A stretch of DNA of 64,000 bases from Moraxella sp035181385. GTDB taxonomy: Bacteria > Pseudomonadota > Gammaproteobacteria > Pseudomonadales > Moraxellaceae. Each line of letters starts with the position of its first letter. The first letter of the stretch is position 1. A program made the position numbers and the translations under genes. Positions 8,518 to 17,549 of this stretch are shown in pieces. Under the pieces are notes generated by a model. It was not told the DNA's origin. It was given only the letters and a program-made list of their open reading frames with translations, and did not search any database. The stretch spans positions 124,001-188,000 of the forward strand of contig NZ_JAXCJK010000003.1 in the NCBI RefSeq assembly GCF_035181385.1, written 5' to 3'.

Positions 8518-11268
8518 ATGAAATTAACCAAATTAGCATCAATGGTAGCGTTTGGCTTGTCGTGTGCTTATTTGACGCAATGCACCAGCATGCCAAGTAG
8601 CGTAACACCATCAATCCCAAGCAAAACCAATGGGCAATACCCACAGGTACGCATACATCAAGACTCCTTGGATCATTATCTGCACGGCGAATACGGTCGT
8701 CCAGATGGTCTATCTGGCGAACAGTTGCGTCCTGAGACAGCGCCCATCGCTCGTCCTGATGATGGCGTGGATCATTATACACACGAAATAATGACCGACC
8801 GTTATCGCTGGATGGAGCGTGCGGTAGGCAATATCGATGCTGACTACAACTCAGACCCCATCTATGGTAAGGACAATGCCAAATCTCGTGATCGCAATTT
8901 GTTTGGTTCTCGTACCGAAGCAGACATAGGCGATAGCCAATTAAACGATCGTCAAGCGTTCCGTTCTGAGGCTCGTGTTTTTAATGGCTCGGTGGGCGGT
9001 GCAAAAATGGGTCAGAATTCCACTATGGTTGCTGATGGACCATTGGACAACCGTGCCAGAGATTTCATCAAAAATGCACCACGAGAGCAAACCAGTGAGG
9101 AATTGACAGACTGGATCAATACGCAAGACCAAATGATGCAAGATTATTTGGTTAAAGATCCGATTTGGCAAAAAGTCAAAGGCAACCTAAACGAATTGTT
9201 AGATTATGAAACCGTCGCCAGCAAAGAAAAATTTGATGGTGTTGGTACGATTGAAATGATCCGTGATTTTAAAAGAGGTATCCGTGTTGAGCTGACCGAT
9301 ATTTACGGCGAAAAACGCACCATTTTAGATGAGCAGGATTTTCGTTATCACGGCTTGGGTGGGTTTGGTTATACGGGTAAGCCAGTGGTTAGTCCAGAGG
9401 GTACTTACATCGCTTATGCCACTCAGTTGAGCGGCTCAGATGATGACGAGACCACGCTGTATGTCAAAAAAATTGCCACAGGCGAGATTGTTGCCGAAAT
9501 TTTCAAGGCAGAAACCGAGAGTTTTGTTTGGTATGATGATGACAGCTTCATTTATCGTAAATTCCCAAGAATTCTACGCCATGACATTGGTGTAAAACGC
9601 CAAAACGATCCCATCGTTTTGGACATGAATGACGTCAACATGCGTCTGGGTAAAGAGGCGAATTCACCTGCATTTGACTTGTATGATGCCAGCGAAACCG
9701 ATAAAAATCGCTATCTTGCAATCGGTGGTGGCATATCAATTTCAACTTTCTTTATTGTTGATATGAAGACTGGCTACATTCATCAAATCCATGATGAAGC
9801 TTACTTCCAAAAACACAATAAACCATATGCATCAACTTATACAACGCCTGCTAAGTTGGTACATTTTGATCCAAAAACGCTGGATGTATGGTTTATCTCA
9901 ACGGAAAATACCGAAAAAGGCGAAATCTTAAAGATTAACCTAAAACAACCAAAAAATCGCCAAGTGGTTGTCAGAACGCCAGCTGATTATAACTTCATGA
10001 AAAATGCGGCTTATTATAGCGAAAGTGGCGGTCATTTCTTGGTCAGCTTTTCAAAAGATGCATCTGATAAAGTTCTGTTAATCAGTAGTGATGGTAAGAC
10101 AGCCAAAGACTTGACCCCTATGGAGCTTGGTGTTGCTGATAAGCTAAAAGCTTATGTGGTTGGTCAAGACGATAAAGACAAAAAAGGCAATGATGGCAGC
10201 GATGTTGAATCAGACGAAAGCTATGTTCGTTTTGACTACTCAAATACCGTCAGCCCAATCAAACGCTACAAATATAGTGTAGAAAAAGATCAACTGATTG
10301 ATGAACGCTATCCATTCCCAACACCTAAATTTAATGCAGAAGACTATGAAATCAAGCGTGTCTTCTATCGCTCAAAAGACAATACTGCCATTCCGATGGT
10401 GATTGCTCATAAAAAAGGCATTAAGCTCGACGGCACAAACCCAACCTTGCTATACGCATACGGCGGTTTTGGTGTGAAGGGAGACATGGCATTTAGCTAT
10501 GGCAACGCATCTTACCTAGACGCAGGCTTGGTTTATGCTGAGGCGTTCATCCGTGGTGGTGGCGAATATGGTCGTGATTGGCATAAAGCTGCCCAATCAG
10601 TCAATCGTGATCGCCAGTTTGAAGATGTGGCAGCTGCAGCAGACTTCCTAAAAGAGCAAGGCTACGCTGACAGTAAGCACTTGGCGTTGTCTGGCTGGTC
10701 ACAAGGCGGCTTTATGACAGGTGTCATGTTGACTTTGTATCCTGAGAAATTCCGTGCGGCGATTCCGGGTGCAGGCGTGTTTGATATGTTCCGCTTCGAC
10801 ACCATGGACCGTGAAGACTACTTCATGAAAGAGTATGGTCTGTCATGGGGTTCAAAAAAGCAATTTGATGCAATCAAGCGTTGGTCACCATACCAAAATG
10901 TCAAATCAGGTGTGTGCTATCCATCGACTTTAGTGGTCGTGCCAACCCGTGATGACCGTGTGTGGCCTGCCCATTCGTATAAGTTCACCGCTGCACTACA
11001 AGAACATCAATCGTGCGATAACCCTGTGCTGATGTTCCCTGTGCATGGCGAGGGTCACAACCCAATCACTCGTGAGGGTCAGGTTGATCGTTTGCATCGT
11101 ACCATCGCCTTTACTCTAAAAGAGATTGGTGTGACCGATGTGCCCAAGAATGTTCGTCCAGATTTTGAGACGCTAAAAACACAAGCTCAAAAGGACGAAG
11201 AAGCCAAAGAACAGGCCAAAAACGAAGCCGAATGGCAAAAAAACCGTCAAGAAAGAGATCGTAAATAA
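8518..11268 (+). CDS. Lipoprotein prolyl oligopeptidase (S9A family) with an inserted N-terminal segment
   Basis: A 916-residue serine peptidase. The C-terminal alpha/beta hydrolase has the triad Ser728 (GWSQGG), Asp812 or 813 (RDDRVWPAHS) and His847 (GEGHN), and the middle is the beta-propeller. Family members are usually about 680-720 residues and soluble. This one starts with a lipoprotein signal (LTQC, Cys22), so it should be membrane-anchored outside the cytoplasm. The usual N-terminal segment is split: DRYRWMER (residues 94-101) normally lies close before the WxxxQ helix, which here begins at Asp198-Trp199, leaving about 90 extra residues. The C-terminus is a charged, Lys/Glu-rich tail. 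It follows two porins and may digest peptides at the cell surface or in the periplasm, which is inference. Confidence 0.85.
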   Translation: MKLTKLASMVAFGLSCAYLTQCTSMPSSVTPSIPSKTNGQYPQVRIHQDSLDHYLHGEYGRPDGLSGEQLRPETAPIARPDDGVDHYTHEIMTDRYRWMERAVGNIDADYNSDPIYGKDNAKSRDRNLFGSRTEADIGDSQLNDRQAFRSEARVFNGSVGGAKMGQNSTMVADGPLDNRARDFIKNAPREQTSEELTDWINTQDQMMQDYLVKDPIWQKVKGNLNELLDYETVASKEKFDGVGTIEMIRDFKRGIRVELTDIYGEKRTILDEQDFRYHGLGGFGYTGKPVVSPEGTYIAYATQLSGSDDDETTLYVKKIATGEIVAEIFKAETESFVWYDDDSFIYRKFPRILRHDIGVKRQNDPIVLDMNDVNMRLGKEANSPAFDLYDASETDKNRYLAIGGGISISTFFIVDMKTGYIHQIHDEAYFQKHNKPYASTYTTPAKLVHFDPKTLDVWFISTENTEKGEILKINLKQPKNRQVVVRTPADYNFMKNAAYYSESGGHFLVSFSKDASDKVLLISSDGKTAKDLTPMELGVADKLKAYVVGQDDKDKKGNDGSDVESDESYVRFDYSNTVSPIKRYKYSVEKDQLIDERYPFPTPKFNAEDYEIKRVFYRSKDNTAIPMVIAHKKGIKLDGTNPTLLYAYGGFGVKGDMAFSYGNASYLDAGLVYAEAFIRGGGEYGRDWHKAAQSVNRDRQFEDVAAAADFLKEQGYADSKHLALSGWSQGGFMTGVMLTLYPEKFRAAIPGAGVFDMFRFDTMDREDYFMKEYGLSWGSKKQFDAIKRWSPYQNVKSGVCYPSTLVVVPTRDDRVWPAHSYKFTAALQEHQSCDNPVLMFPVHGEGHNPITREGQVDRLHRTIAFTLKEIGVTDVPKNVRPDFETLKTQAQKDEEAKEQAKNEAEWQKNRQERDRK

Positions 11269-11291
11269 TTTGCGATTCAATTCAATCAAAG

Positions 11292-11320
11292 CCGTCATCA
11301 TCGTATGGCGGTTTTGTTTT
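11292..11320 (+). terminator. Probable terminator of the oligopeptidase gene
   Basis: CCGTCA and TGGCGG form a 6-bp stem (one G-U pair) with an eight-base loop, followed by TTTTGTTTT. It lies 24 bases after the stop. Confidence 0.6.
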
Positions 11321-11786
11321 GAGAATCTTGACAAAGTGGAAGACCGATCAATTTGTGATTTTTAAGTTTGAGGGTATGATAAAATTGCCCATATTCACAA
11401 AGAATGAATCTTAATAACCGCACCCACCCAACAATCAAGACTTTATTGAAACCAAGACTATAAAGATATTTAAAAAAAGCTGATCAGATCAATCATCAAA
11501 CCACACTTAATCATTTTCATCATCGTAAAACCAGATCAAATAAAACTTGGCTTGATGAATGTCGTTAGTTTACTTTATATAATTTATTGATATGATTGTA
11601 ATTAAAAAATAACAAAAATATGATCAAGACACTTTCAATCAAGTAAAAAAATGTGAAAGTTTTGATAAGCAAGAAATTTATTTCCCAAAACGCAAAAAGG
11701 CCATTAGTTTAAAATGCCAATGAAATTATTTTTATCAATGCTGGCTGTTTGGTTGTGATAGCTGCGGCAATTTATTTGATGATGCT
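11321..11786. other. Long AT-rich intergenic region without a gene
   Basis: About 525 bases lie between the terminator and the next start. A hydrophobic reading frame near 11725-11812 (IAAAIYLMMLC) has no ATG and is closed by a stop upstream, so I do not call it. No tRNA or repeat was seen. A small RNA is possible but nothing in the sequence proves one. The promoter of the next gene is at its end. Confidence 0.45.
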
Positions 11787-11815
11787 TTGTCGGGTGGTGA
11801 ATGATGTGCTATAAT
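11787..11815 (+). promoter_or_regulatory. Promoter of the DUF4298-ferredoxin pair
   Basis: TTGTCG and TATAAT are separated by 17 bases, and the -10 carries the TGn extension (TGCTATAAT). The -10 ends 31 bases before the start codon at 11847. Confidence 0.7.
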
Positions 11816-11846
11816 GGTTAAAAATTTTTACAAAATATAAGTAGTC

Positions 11847-12221
11847 ATGACCCCTCAAAACCGCATTAACGAAATCCAAGCCATCTATAAAGAGTGGCAA
11901 GATCTGCACACACGCCTAGAAACCGCTTGCCAAGAGCTAAAAGAAAGCCAAGCACTCATCAAACAAATGGAGCGGTTTTATTTTGATGGGCATTGGATTG
12001 AAATTTACGAACAAATAGAAAATGGCCTGAAAGTGGATTTGATCACATCTGGCGAGTACAGTGTGATGAGTGAAGACACGCTGTGGAATGCTTTTCACGA
12101 ACAGCAGGTTTTGCTTTGGGATTTTTTGCGTACCGCCACAAAGGCACTTGACAAAGATAACCCAAGTTTTTATGCCCAAGATACCGATAACCAAACAGGC
12201 AAGCAAGCCCAAAAAGACTGA
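11847..12221 (+). CDS. DUF4298 family protein
   Basis: A 124-residue cytoplasmic protein of unknown function. The N-terminal half is helical and possibly coiled (INEIQAIYKEWQDLHTRLETA). The core shows the DUF4298 pattern: MERFYFDGHWIEIYEQIENG, then SGEYSVMSEDTLWNAFHEQQ. The last 25 residues are polar and probably disordered. Its stop overlaps the start of the ferredoxin gene by one base (TGATG), which suggests translational coupling, and both share the promoter at 11787. What it does with the ferredoxin is not known. Confidence 0.75.
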   Translation: MTPQNRINEIQAIYKEWQDLHTRLETACQELKESQALIKQMERFYFDGHWIEIYEQIENGLKVDLITSGEYSVMSEDTLWNAFHEQQVLLWDFLRTATKALDKDNPSFYAQDTDNQTGKQAQKD

Positions 12222-12478
12222 TGGCACTTAAAATCACAACCGACTGTATCAACTGCGATATTTGTGAGCCTGAATGCCCCAATGACGCCATTTTTTATGA
12301 CCAAAAAGGGCAAAAAACCTATGTCATAAAGCCTGATTTATGCACCGAATGCGTGGGCTTTTATGACACACCCACCTGTGATAAAGTCTGCCCAATAGAC
12401 TGTATCATCAAAGACCCTGAGCATACCGAAAGCGATGATGCGCTTTTGGCAAAGTATAAAAGAATTTGGGGAAAGTAA
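12221..12478 (+). CDS. YfhL-type 2[4Fe-4S] ferredoxin
   Basis: An 85-residue ferredoxin. Cluster ligands are C9, C12, C15 with C19, and C41, C44, C53, C57 with C61. The CxxC-x8-CxxxC spacing of the second set is that of the Allochromatium-type ferredoxins, which includes E. coli YfhL. These proteins carry electrons at low potential. It is translationally coupled to the DUF4298 gene and ends at a terminator. Confidence 0.9.
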   Translation: MALKITTDCINCDICEPECPNDAIFYDQKGQKTYVIKPDLCTECVGFYDTPTCDKVCPIDCIIKDPEHTESDDALLAKYKRIWGK

Positions 12479-12498
12479 ACCGCTTATGGCGGTTTTTT
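12479..12498 (+). terminator. Rho-independent terminator of the ferredoxin gene
   Basis: A 5-bp stem (ACCGC with GCGGT) and five-base loop lead into six T directly after the stop codon. Confidence 0.75.
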
Positions 12499-12662
12499 CA
12501 TGCCAAGCTGATGGTATATGACCAAAAATCTTTTCTAACAAGTTTTTATATAAATCTGCCATATTTTGTATTTTGCCTAATCAAATCTATGGCTGAGTTA
12601 GTATGTTAATTGTTTATATCATATGGGAATTGTTTATTAATATAAATAATAATAATTTTTGT

Positions 12663-12690
12663 TTGCAAAATATTTTATATTTGATATAAT
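12663..12690 (+). promoter_or_regulatory. Probable promoter of the FetA-type receptor, in an AT-rich region
   Basis: TTGCAA and a perfect TATAAT are separated by 16 bases, with the -10 ending 90 bases before the start codon. The surrounding ATAAATAATAATAAT stretch (about 12640-12658) and TATAATTGTTGATAG have the A/T character of Fur sites but no full 19-base Fur palindrome is visible. Iron repression is expected for this family and is inference here. Confidence 0.45.
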
Positions 12691-12780
12691 TGTTGATAGT
12701 TTCTTACTTAATGCTAAGATTATGGCAAAATTGTCAAGAGTTTTAGCATATCATTAATCATAGACATCATGGGGTAACAC

Positions 12781-14814
12781 ATGAAAAAAATATTAAGACA
12801 TTTGCCATTGACTGTGGCGGTACTTAGTGCATTAGCAACAAATGCAAGTATGGCCCAAGAACTGCCGACCATTCAGTTGAATAAGATTAAAGTAACTGTT
12901 GACCGTCAGGGTTCTAAAGTTAAAACAAATGTGGTCAATCTAAAACAAAAAGATGAAAGCACCGCTACCGAGCTTAGAGATTTGCTTAAAGGTGAGCCTT
13001 CTATTGATTTTAGTGGTGGTAATGGTACTTCTCAATACATTGCTATTCGTGGTATGGGTCAAAACTCGGTAGATGTTAAGATTGATGATGCTTATACTGA
13101 CAGCCAAATTCTTTACCACCAAGGTCGCCATATGTTAGACCCATCTTTGGTAAAAATTGTTTCTGTTCAAAAAGGTGCTGGTTCAGCATCGTCTGGTATC
13201 GGCGGTACAAACGGAGCAATCGTTGCCAAGACCTTGGGAGCAAATGATTTATTAAAAGACGCTCAGAATCTTGGCTTTAAAGCAGGGGCGGGTTATAGCT
13301 CTAATAATGAGCGTTCCTATAATGCCGCCGCCTATGGCAAAGTAGGTGATTTTGATTTTCTGTTAAGTGCTAATAAGGTTGATCAAGGTGATTATAAAGC
13401 GGGTAAAAAAGTAGGCAAAGATGAGAAAATTGCTTTTACTGCTCTAGATAAGGTCAACTATTTGGCAAAGGTGGGGGCAAATTTTGGTGATCATCGCTTT
13501 GAGCTTAGCCACTTACGCCAAGAAAATAAAGGCACTCGCCCAATTCGTGAAGAGTTCATTAATTTTGATACCAATAGCCAAGATCCACAATATCGTGAAG
13601 TTAAGACTGAAAATACCAACCTTAGCTGGAATGCTAAGAATCTGGGCATGGTCAATGAAGCAACTGCTAACGCATATCACATTGTAAATTCTCGTTATAC
13701 TGCCGATGATAGCAAAGCAGGCTATGCAGGCAAGTTGGCAGGTGCGAGCAAATCTAGCATTGATACCAAGGGTTTTAACGTCAATCTTGATAGTCAAATC
13801 AATGATGAAGTGTTGCTTAAATATGGTGCTAACTACCGTCAGCAAGAAATCATCCCAAACAGACGCAAGACTGGCATTGTTAATCAAGAAAAAACAGACG
13901 CAGGCGTGTATGTGGAGGCGATTGCTGACATTGGTGATCTGACTGCCACTGCAGGGGTTCGTTATGATCACTTTAACATCAAAGACATGGTAGGTGGTCG
14001 AGTTCAGGGCGGTAATTTGAATCCAAGTATTGGTCTTATTTACCAAGTAACCCCAAGCTTGAGTTTGAGTGCTAACCATAGCTATGCCACTCGTAGTCCA
14101 CGCCTATATGATGCTTTAACAGCCCATGGATACCGTGCCGTTGTTAAAGTGGTAGATGGTCTAAAAGCAGAAAAAGCTCAAAATACTGAGATTGGTTTTA
14201 ACTTTAATCAAGGTAATGCCTTTGTCAATGGTAGCTATTACTGGCAGAGAATTGATAATCTGTTAAAAAGTGCAAAAAATGGTACAAAGCACGCCAATGG
14301 CACAGATATTGATGAAATGAAAAATGTTGGCTATGCTAAAAACAGAGGGTATGAGCTCAATGCTGGCTATACATGGCAAGGTCTGACTGCTCGTGTAGGT
14401 GTGGCAGATGGCAAGCCTGAATTCCACAGCTCAGAGAATTTTAGCAACCGTGAGTATGCTTCTCGTTTGGGTCGTACTTGGACGGCAGCTCTATCTTACC
14501 GATTCGCTCAGCCAAACCTAGAAGTTGGTGTGCGTCATCGCCGTGCTGATGATGTAAAAGGTGATTCGGCTTGGTTAGGTAAGGTTGTTAATACTGACCC
14601 AAGAAAGAATCATGATCCTGAAAAATTGCGTGCTGGCTATAATACTACTGATGTTTTTGCCAACTGGAAGCCTTTGGGCGATGACAAAGTGAATGTCAAT
14701 ATGTCAGTTAATAATATCGCTGACGCATACTACACTCCGCATCTTTCTAGTTCTGGCGTAGCAGTTCCTGCGGCAGGTCGTGAATATCGTGTTGGCGTGA
14801 ACTTCACTTACTAA
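12781..14814 (+). CDS. fetA: TonB-dependent receptor of the FetA/FrpB/CopB family
   Basis: A 677-residue outer-membrane receptor. After the signal peptide (cut near SMA-QE), the plug domain closely follows Neisseria FetA/FrpB: VDRQGSKVKTN, QKDESTATELRDLLKGEPSIDF, GNGTSQYIAIRGMGQNSVD and YTDSQILYHQGRHMLDPSLVK. The barrel has SANHSYATRSPRLYDALTAHG and ends in GREYRVGVNFTY. FetA takes up ferric enterobactin-like siderophores; CopB is the Moraxella catarrhalis member of this family. It is a little shorter than neisserial FetA. Ligand is not proven, and copB would be an alternative symbol. It stands alone between a likely promoter and a strong terminator. Confidence 0.88.
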   Translation: MKKILRHLPLTVAVLSALATNASMAQELPTIQLNKIKVTVDRQGSKVKTNVVNLKQKDESTATELRDLLKGEPSIDFSGGNGTSQYIAIRGMGQNSVDVKIDDAYTDSQILYHQGRHMLDPSLVKIVSVQKGAGSASSGIGGTNGAIVAKTLGANDLLKDAQNLGFKAGAGYSSNNERSYNAAAYGKVGDFDFLLSANKVDQGDYKAGKKVGKDEKIAFTALDKVNYLAKVGANFGDHRFELSHLRQENKGTRPIREEFINFDTNSQDPQYREVKTENTNLSWNAKNLGMVNEATANAYHIVNSRYTADDSKAGYAGKLAGASKSSIDTKGFNVNLDSQINDEVLLKYGANYRQQEIIPNRRKTGIVNQEKTDAGVYVEAIADIGDLTATAGVRYDHFNIKDMVGGRVQGGNLNPSIGLIYQVTPSLSLSANHSYATRSPRLYDALTAHGYRAVVKVVDGLKAEKAQNTEIGFNFNQGNAFVNGSYYWQRIDNLLKSAKNGTKHANGTDIDEMKNVGYAKNRGYELNAGYTWQGLTARVGVADGKPEFHSSENFSNREYASRLGRTWTAALSYRFAQPNLEVGVRHRRADDVKGDSAWLGKVVNTDPRKNHDPEKLRAGYNTTDVFANWKPLGDDKVNVNMSVNNIADAYYTPHLSSSGVAVPAAGREYRVGVNFTY

Positions 14815-14859
14815 TTGTTGATTCACAAATTTTTATTGTTGGATTAAATTTTTCTCCAC

Positions 14860-14889
14860 CCACCTTGTCTCATGGCAAGGTGGTTTTTT
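14860..14889 (+). terminator. Strong Rho-independent terminator of the FetA-type gene
   Basis: An 8-bp perfect stem (CCACCTTG with CAAGGTGG) with an eight-base loop is followed by six T. Confidence 0.9.
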
Positions 14890-14916
14890 ATGGCTAAATT
14901 GATGAATTCTTACAAG

Positions 14917-15162
14917 TTATCCACAATTGTATAATGAAATTCTAGAAGATTTTGTGAAACATTTAATGGCATTTCCGCAATCGGCAAAAAAGTCAATATA
15001 TAAAATAAGATATTTTTATAAGTTATTGATTTTATTATAAAATTAAAATAATTGCATAATTATACTTAACAATTAACAGCACGGTCAATACACCATGAAA
15101 TAAAGGATTGGAGGGTAAAATCATCTCTTTTCCACAAAGTTATCCACAGATTTTGTGGATAA
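14917..15162. other. DnaA-box cluster with an AT-rich block (origin-like)
   Basis: The gene-free stretch 14815-15324 holds three perfect DnaA boxes: TTATCCACA at 14917-14925 and 15140-15148, and its reverse complement TGTGGATAA at 15154-15162. A near-match TTTTCCACA lies at 15128-15136. Between the first box and the group, 14994-15075 is almost pure A/T and could melt easily. This is the make-up of a replication origin or a DnaA-titrating site. No dnaA, dnaN, gidA or rpmH gene adjoins it, and flanking genes point towards it rather than away, so the role is open. The rest of the stretch (15163-15324) shows nothing I can name. Confidence 0.6.
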
Positions 15163-15324
15163 TGAATTAAACCGAATGGTAGTAAGGCTTTTGATGGTGT
15201 TTTTGTAAATTTTGATAAAAAAGAAGTTGGTGAGGCGTGTCTATTGTTGAGGTGTTTTTTGATTGGTTTCACAGCGATCTAAATTTGGCATTTTGACCAA
15301 AATATCACTCATTTCAAAAATGGC

Positions 15325-16344
15325 TTAAGGATTACTTATTTTTTTAGATTTATTGATGAGATGGGTTACTGCTCTGGGGTGGGCTTTATCATAGACACGA
15401 GTTAGGGCATTAAAATCAACCTGAGTATAAATTTGGGTGGTGCTGATATCGGCATGACCGAGCATCTCTTGGATTGCACGCAGATCACCACTTGATGAGA
15501 GCATATGAGAAGCAAAGCAATGTCTTAGTAGGTGAGGGTGTAGGTTTTGGGCAATGCCTGCATTGGTGGCACAGGCATTTAGGCGTAGTTGCACGGCTCT
15601 GGTGGAGAGCCGTGTGCCGTACCGCTCACTGATGAATAGTGCTTTGGTGTCTTCTTGCCATAGCTCACGATGTGGCAGATAGATATTGATGGCACTGATG
15701 GCTTTTTTGCCAATGGGGACAACACGCATCTTGTTGCCTTTACCAAGTACTCTTGCCATACCAGAGGATAAATCAATATCGTCAATATTTAGCCCCACCA
15801 GCTCAGACAGTCTTAGGCCACTACTGTACATCAGCTCAAACATTGCACGGTCTCGTATCCATAGGCGTGCTTTAGTAGCATCTTGTGGCATGGGCTGGTC
15901 AAGAAGCTGTGCCATCATGTCCACATCAGCAATTTTAGGTAGTGGGCGTGGCTCGGCTTTTAGGCGGTAGCCTGAGGTGGGATTGTGTGTGGTTCTTCCT
16001 GATTTGATGAGATGAGCATAAAACTTGCGAATGGCAGAAAGTTCTTGTTTAGCACTGACCGCCTTAATGTTGTCTTTTTCTAGGCGAATGCCGATAAACC
16101 TTGTCAAATCTTTTTTATCCAATGCTAAATAATCGCCTTGTAATCGCACATCTTTTTCTGTGAATAGCATCAGTCGCATGAGTGTGGCGGCATAGGCACT
16201 GATGGTGTTGTGCGAGTAGTTTTGTAAGCAAAGTTCGTCTAGCCAAGATTGTGCATCTGACCAATTTTTGGGTAGTTCTGTTTGAGGCTGTGAGTCGTTG
16301 GCAACGCTTGGGTGGATTTTTGCTAATAAATTGGATAGTCGCAT
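15325..16344 (-). CDS. xerC: Tyrosine recombinase XerC
   Basis: A 339-residue site-specific recombinase that, with XerD, resolves chromosome dimers at dif. The N-terminal SAM-like domain includes SWLDELCLQNYSHNTISAYAATL. The catalytic domain carries the first Arg (YSSGLRLSELVGL), the HLLRHCFASHML box, LGHADISTTQIYT and the nucleophile Tyr. The ending VYDKAHPRAVTH is characteristic of XerC rather than XerD. It is some 40 residues longer than usual at the N-terminus. It is the last gene of a lptM-lysA-dapF-xerC order seen in Pseudomonas relatives, and it borders the DnaA-box cluster. Confidence 0.92.
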   Translation of the reverse strand: MRLSNLLAKIHPSVANDSQPQTELPKNWSDAQSWLDELCLQNYSHNTISAYAATLMRLMLFTEKDVRLQGDYLALDKKDLTRFIGIRLEKDNIKAVSAKQELSAIRKFYAHLIKSGRTTHNPTSGYRLKAEPRPLPKIADVDMMAQLLDQPMPQDATKARLWIRDRAMFELMYSSGLRLSELVGLNIDDIDLSSGMARVLGKGNKMRVVPIGKKAISAINIYLPHRELWQEDTKALFISERYGTRLSTRAVQLRLNACATNAGIAQNLHPHLLRHCFASHMLSSSGDLRAIQEMLGHADISTTQIYTQVDFNALTRVYDKAHPRAVTHLINKSKKISNP

Positions 16345-16417
16345 GGCTGTAGTTTGGCTGTAATGACCAAATAAGGCGTGAAATTACGCCTTATTGAATG
16401 TAAAAAATGCCAAATGG

Positions 16418-17320
16418 CTATTGGTGGTTTTCTGATTCATTGGGGGTTAGGTTGATGCCTGCTTGGGCGGCAAGACCATCTGGGCTAAATACACCTTCAA
16501 AAACGAATGCTGTCGGACCTGTCATGATGACAGAATAACCATCTTGCCAGCGAATTGCAAGACTGCCACCATAAAGTTGTGCACGAATATCCACGCCCTC
16601 ATCAAGCCAGCCTTCTCGAACGCCAATAGCCACAGCTGCACACGCGCCTGTGCCACACGCTTGGGTTTCGCCCACACCTCGTTCGTAGACTCTTAGGCGA
16701 ATGTGACGCTGATTGATGACTTGCATGAAGCCAACATTGACACGCTCAGGAAAAGCGGGGTGGTTTTCAATGGCTTTGCCCAGTCGTTCAACATCAGCAG
16801 TCAACACATCATCAACTTTGATGACGGCGTGCGGGTTGCCCATGTTGGCAAGATATAGTTGAATGGGCGTACCTTCCACATTCAGTCTGTAAGAATTGCC
16901 CACTTTGGTGATGGACTGTGGGGCAAATGGAATCTCATTTGGGGAGAATTTTGGTTTGCCCATGTCTACTTGTACCCAACCATAGCGGTCGATGGCCAAT
17001 GTGATGATGCCACTGGCTGTTTCGACACGCAGACGCTGTTTAAAAGACAATTTGCGAGCCTGTACAAATGATGCAAAACAGCGAGCACCATTGCCACATT
17101 GGCTGACTTCCTGCCCATCGGCATTAAAGATACGATATTTAAAATCAACATCAGGACGGCTTGGCGGTTCAACGATGAGCAACTGGTCAAAGCCTACCCC
17201 AAGATGGCGATTGGCAAGTAAACGCACAAGATCGGTGGTTAGGTTCATACGCTGGGTAACTAGGTCAATAACCATAAAATCGTTGCCCAGTCCGTGCATT
17301 TTGGTAAATTCGATGAGCAT
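16418..17320 (-). CDS. dapF: Diaminopimelate epimerase DapF
   Basis: A 300-residue enzyme that converts LL-diaminopimelate to the meso form for peptidoglycan and lysine. It has the N-terminal MxIxFTKMHGLGNDFMVID and the two catalytic cysteines in CGNGARC and ACGTGACA. Length is slightly above the usual 275 because of a C-terminal tail. GGAACAAC provides a ribosome binding site before the ATG. It lies between lysA and xerC on the same strand. Confidence 0.97.
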   Translation of the reverse strand: MLIEFTKMHGLGNDFMVIDLVTQRMNLTTDLVRLLANRHLGVGFDQLLIVEPPSRPDVDFKYRIFNADGQEVSQCGNGARCFASFVQARKLSFKQRLRVETASGIITLAIDRYGWVQVDMGKPKFSPNEIPFAPQSITKVGNSYRLNVEGTPIQLYLANMGNPHAVIKVDDVLTADVERLGKAIENHPAFPERVNVGFMQVINQRHIRLRVYERGVGETQACGTGACAAVAIGVREGWLDEGVDIRAQLYGGSLAIRWQDGYSVIMTGPTAFVFEGVFSPDGLAAQAGINLTPNESENHQ

Positions 17321-17521
17321 TGTTGTTCCTTTTTCTAAGTTGAGACAAACATCCTTGTGGTTGCATTTTGGTCATCACATCCGTGTGGGTTCATGACTAT
17401 CTTATCATGATGTAGGGTGATTTGCCTAATAAATTTGCCCAAAGCTTAAGTGATGGAATCAATTTTACTAAAAATTTTGTTAATGCTTTTTAAGCCATCA
17501 TCGGTCAAGCTGACATTAACA

Positions 17522-17549
17522 AAGCCACACCCAATTGTGGGTGTGGCTT
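17522..17549 (-). terminator. Strong hairpin after lysA
   Basis: A 12-bp perfect stem (AAGCCACACCCA with TGGGTGTGGCTT) and four-base loop start 21 bases after the lysA stop. On the - strand it is followed by only a short T stretch (TTTGTT). It may end most lysA transcripts or protect mRNA ends while letting some transcription reach dapF. Confidence 0.65.

Noticed and set aside
11725..11815. Possible one-helix small membrane peptide upstream of the DUF4298 gene
   Set aside because: A stop closes the frame upstream and no ATG or good alternative start precedes the hydrophobic part.
12637..12700. Fur box upstream of the FetA-type gene
   Set aside because: Only loose A/T-rich similarity was found, not a 19-base Fur palindrome, so it is mentioned but not called.
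15050..15078. dif-like site near xerC (GCATAA, six bases, TTAACA)
   Set aside because: The XerC arm matches only in part and the XerD arm lacks the conserved TTATGTTAA, so it is better explained as A/T-rich sequence.
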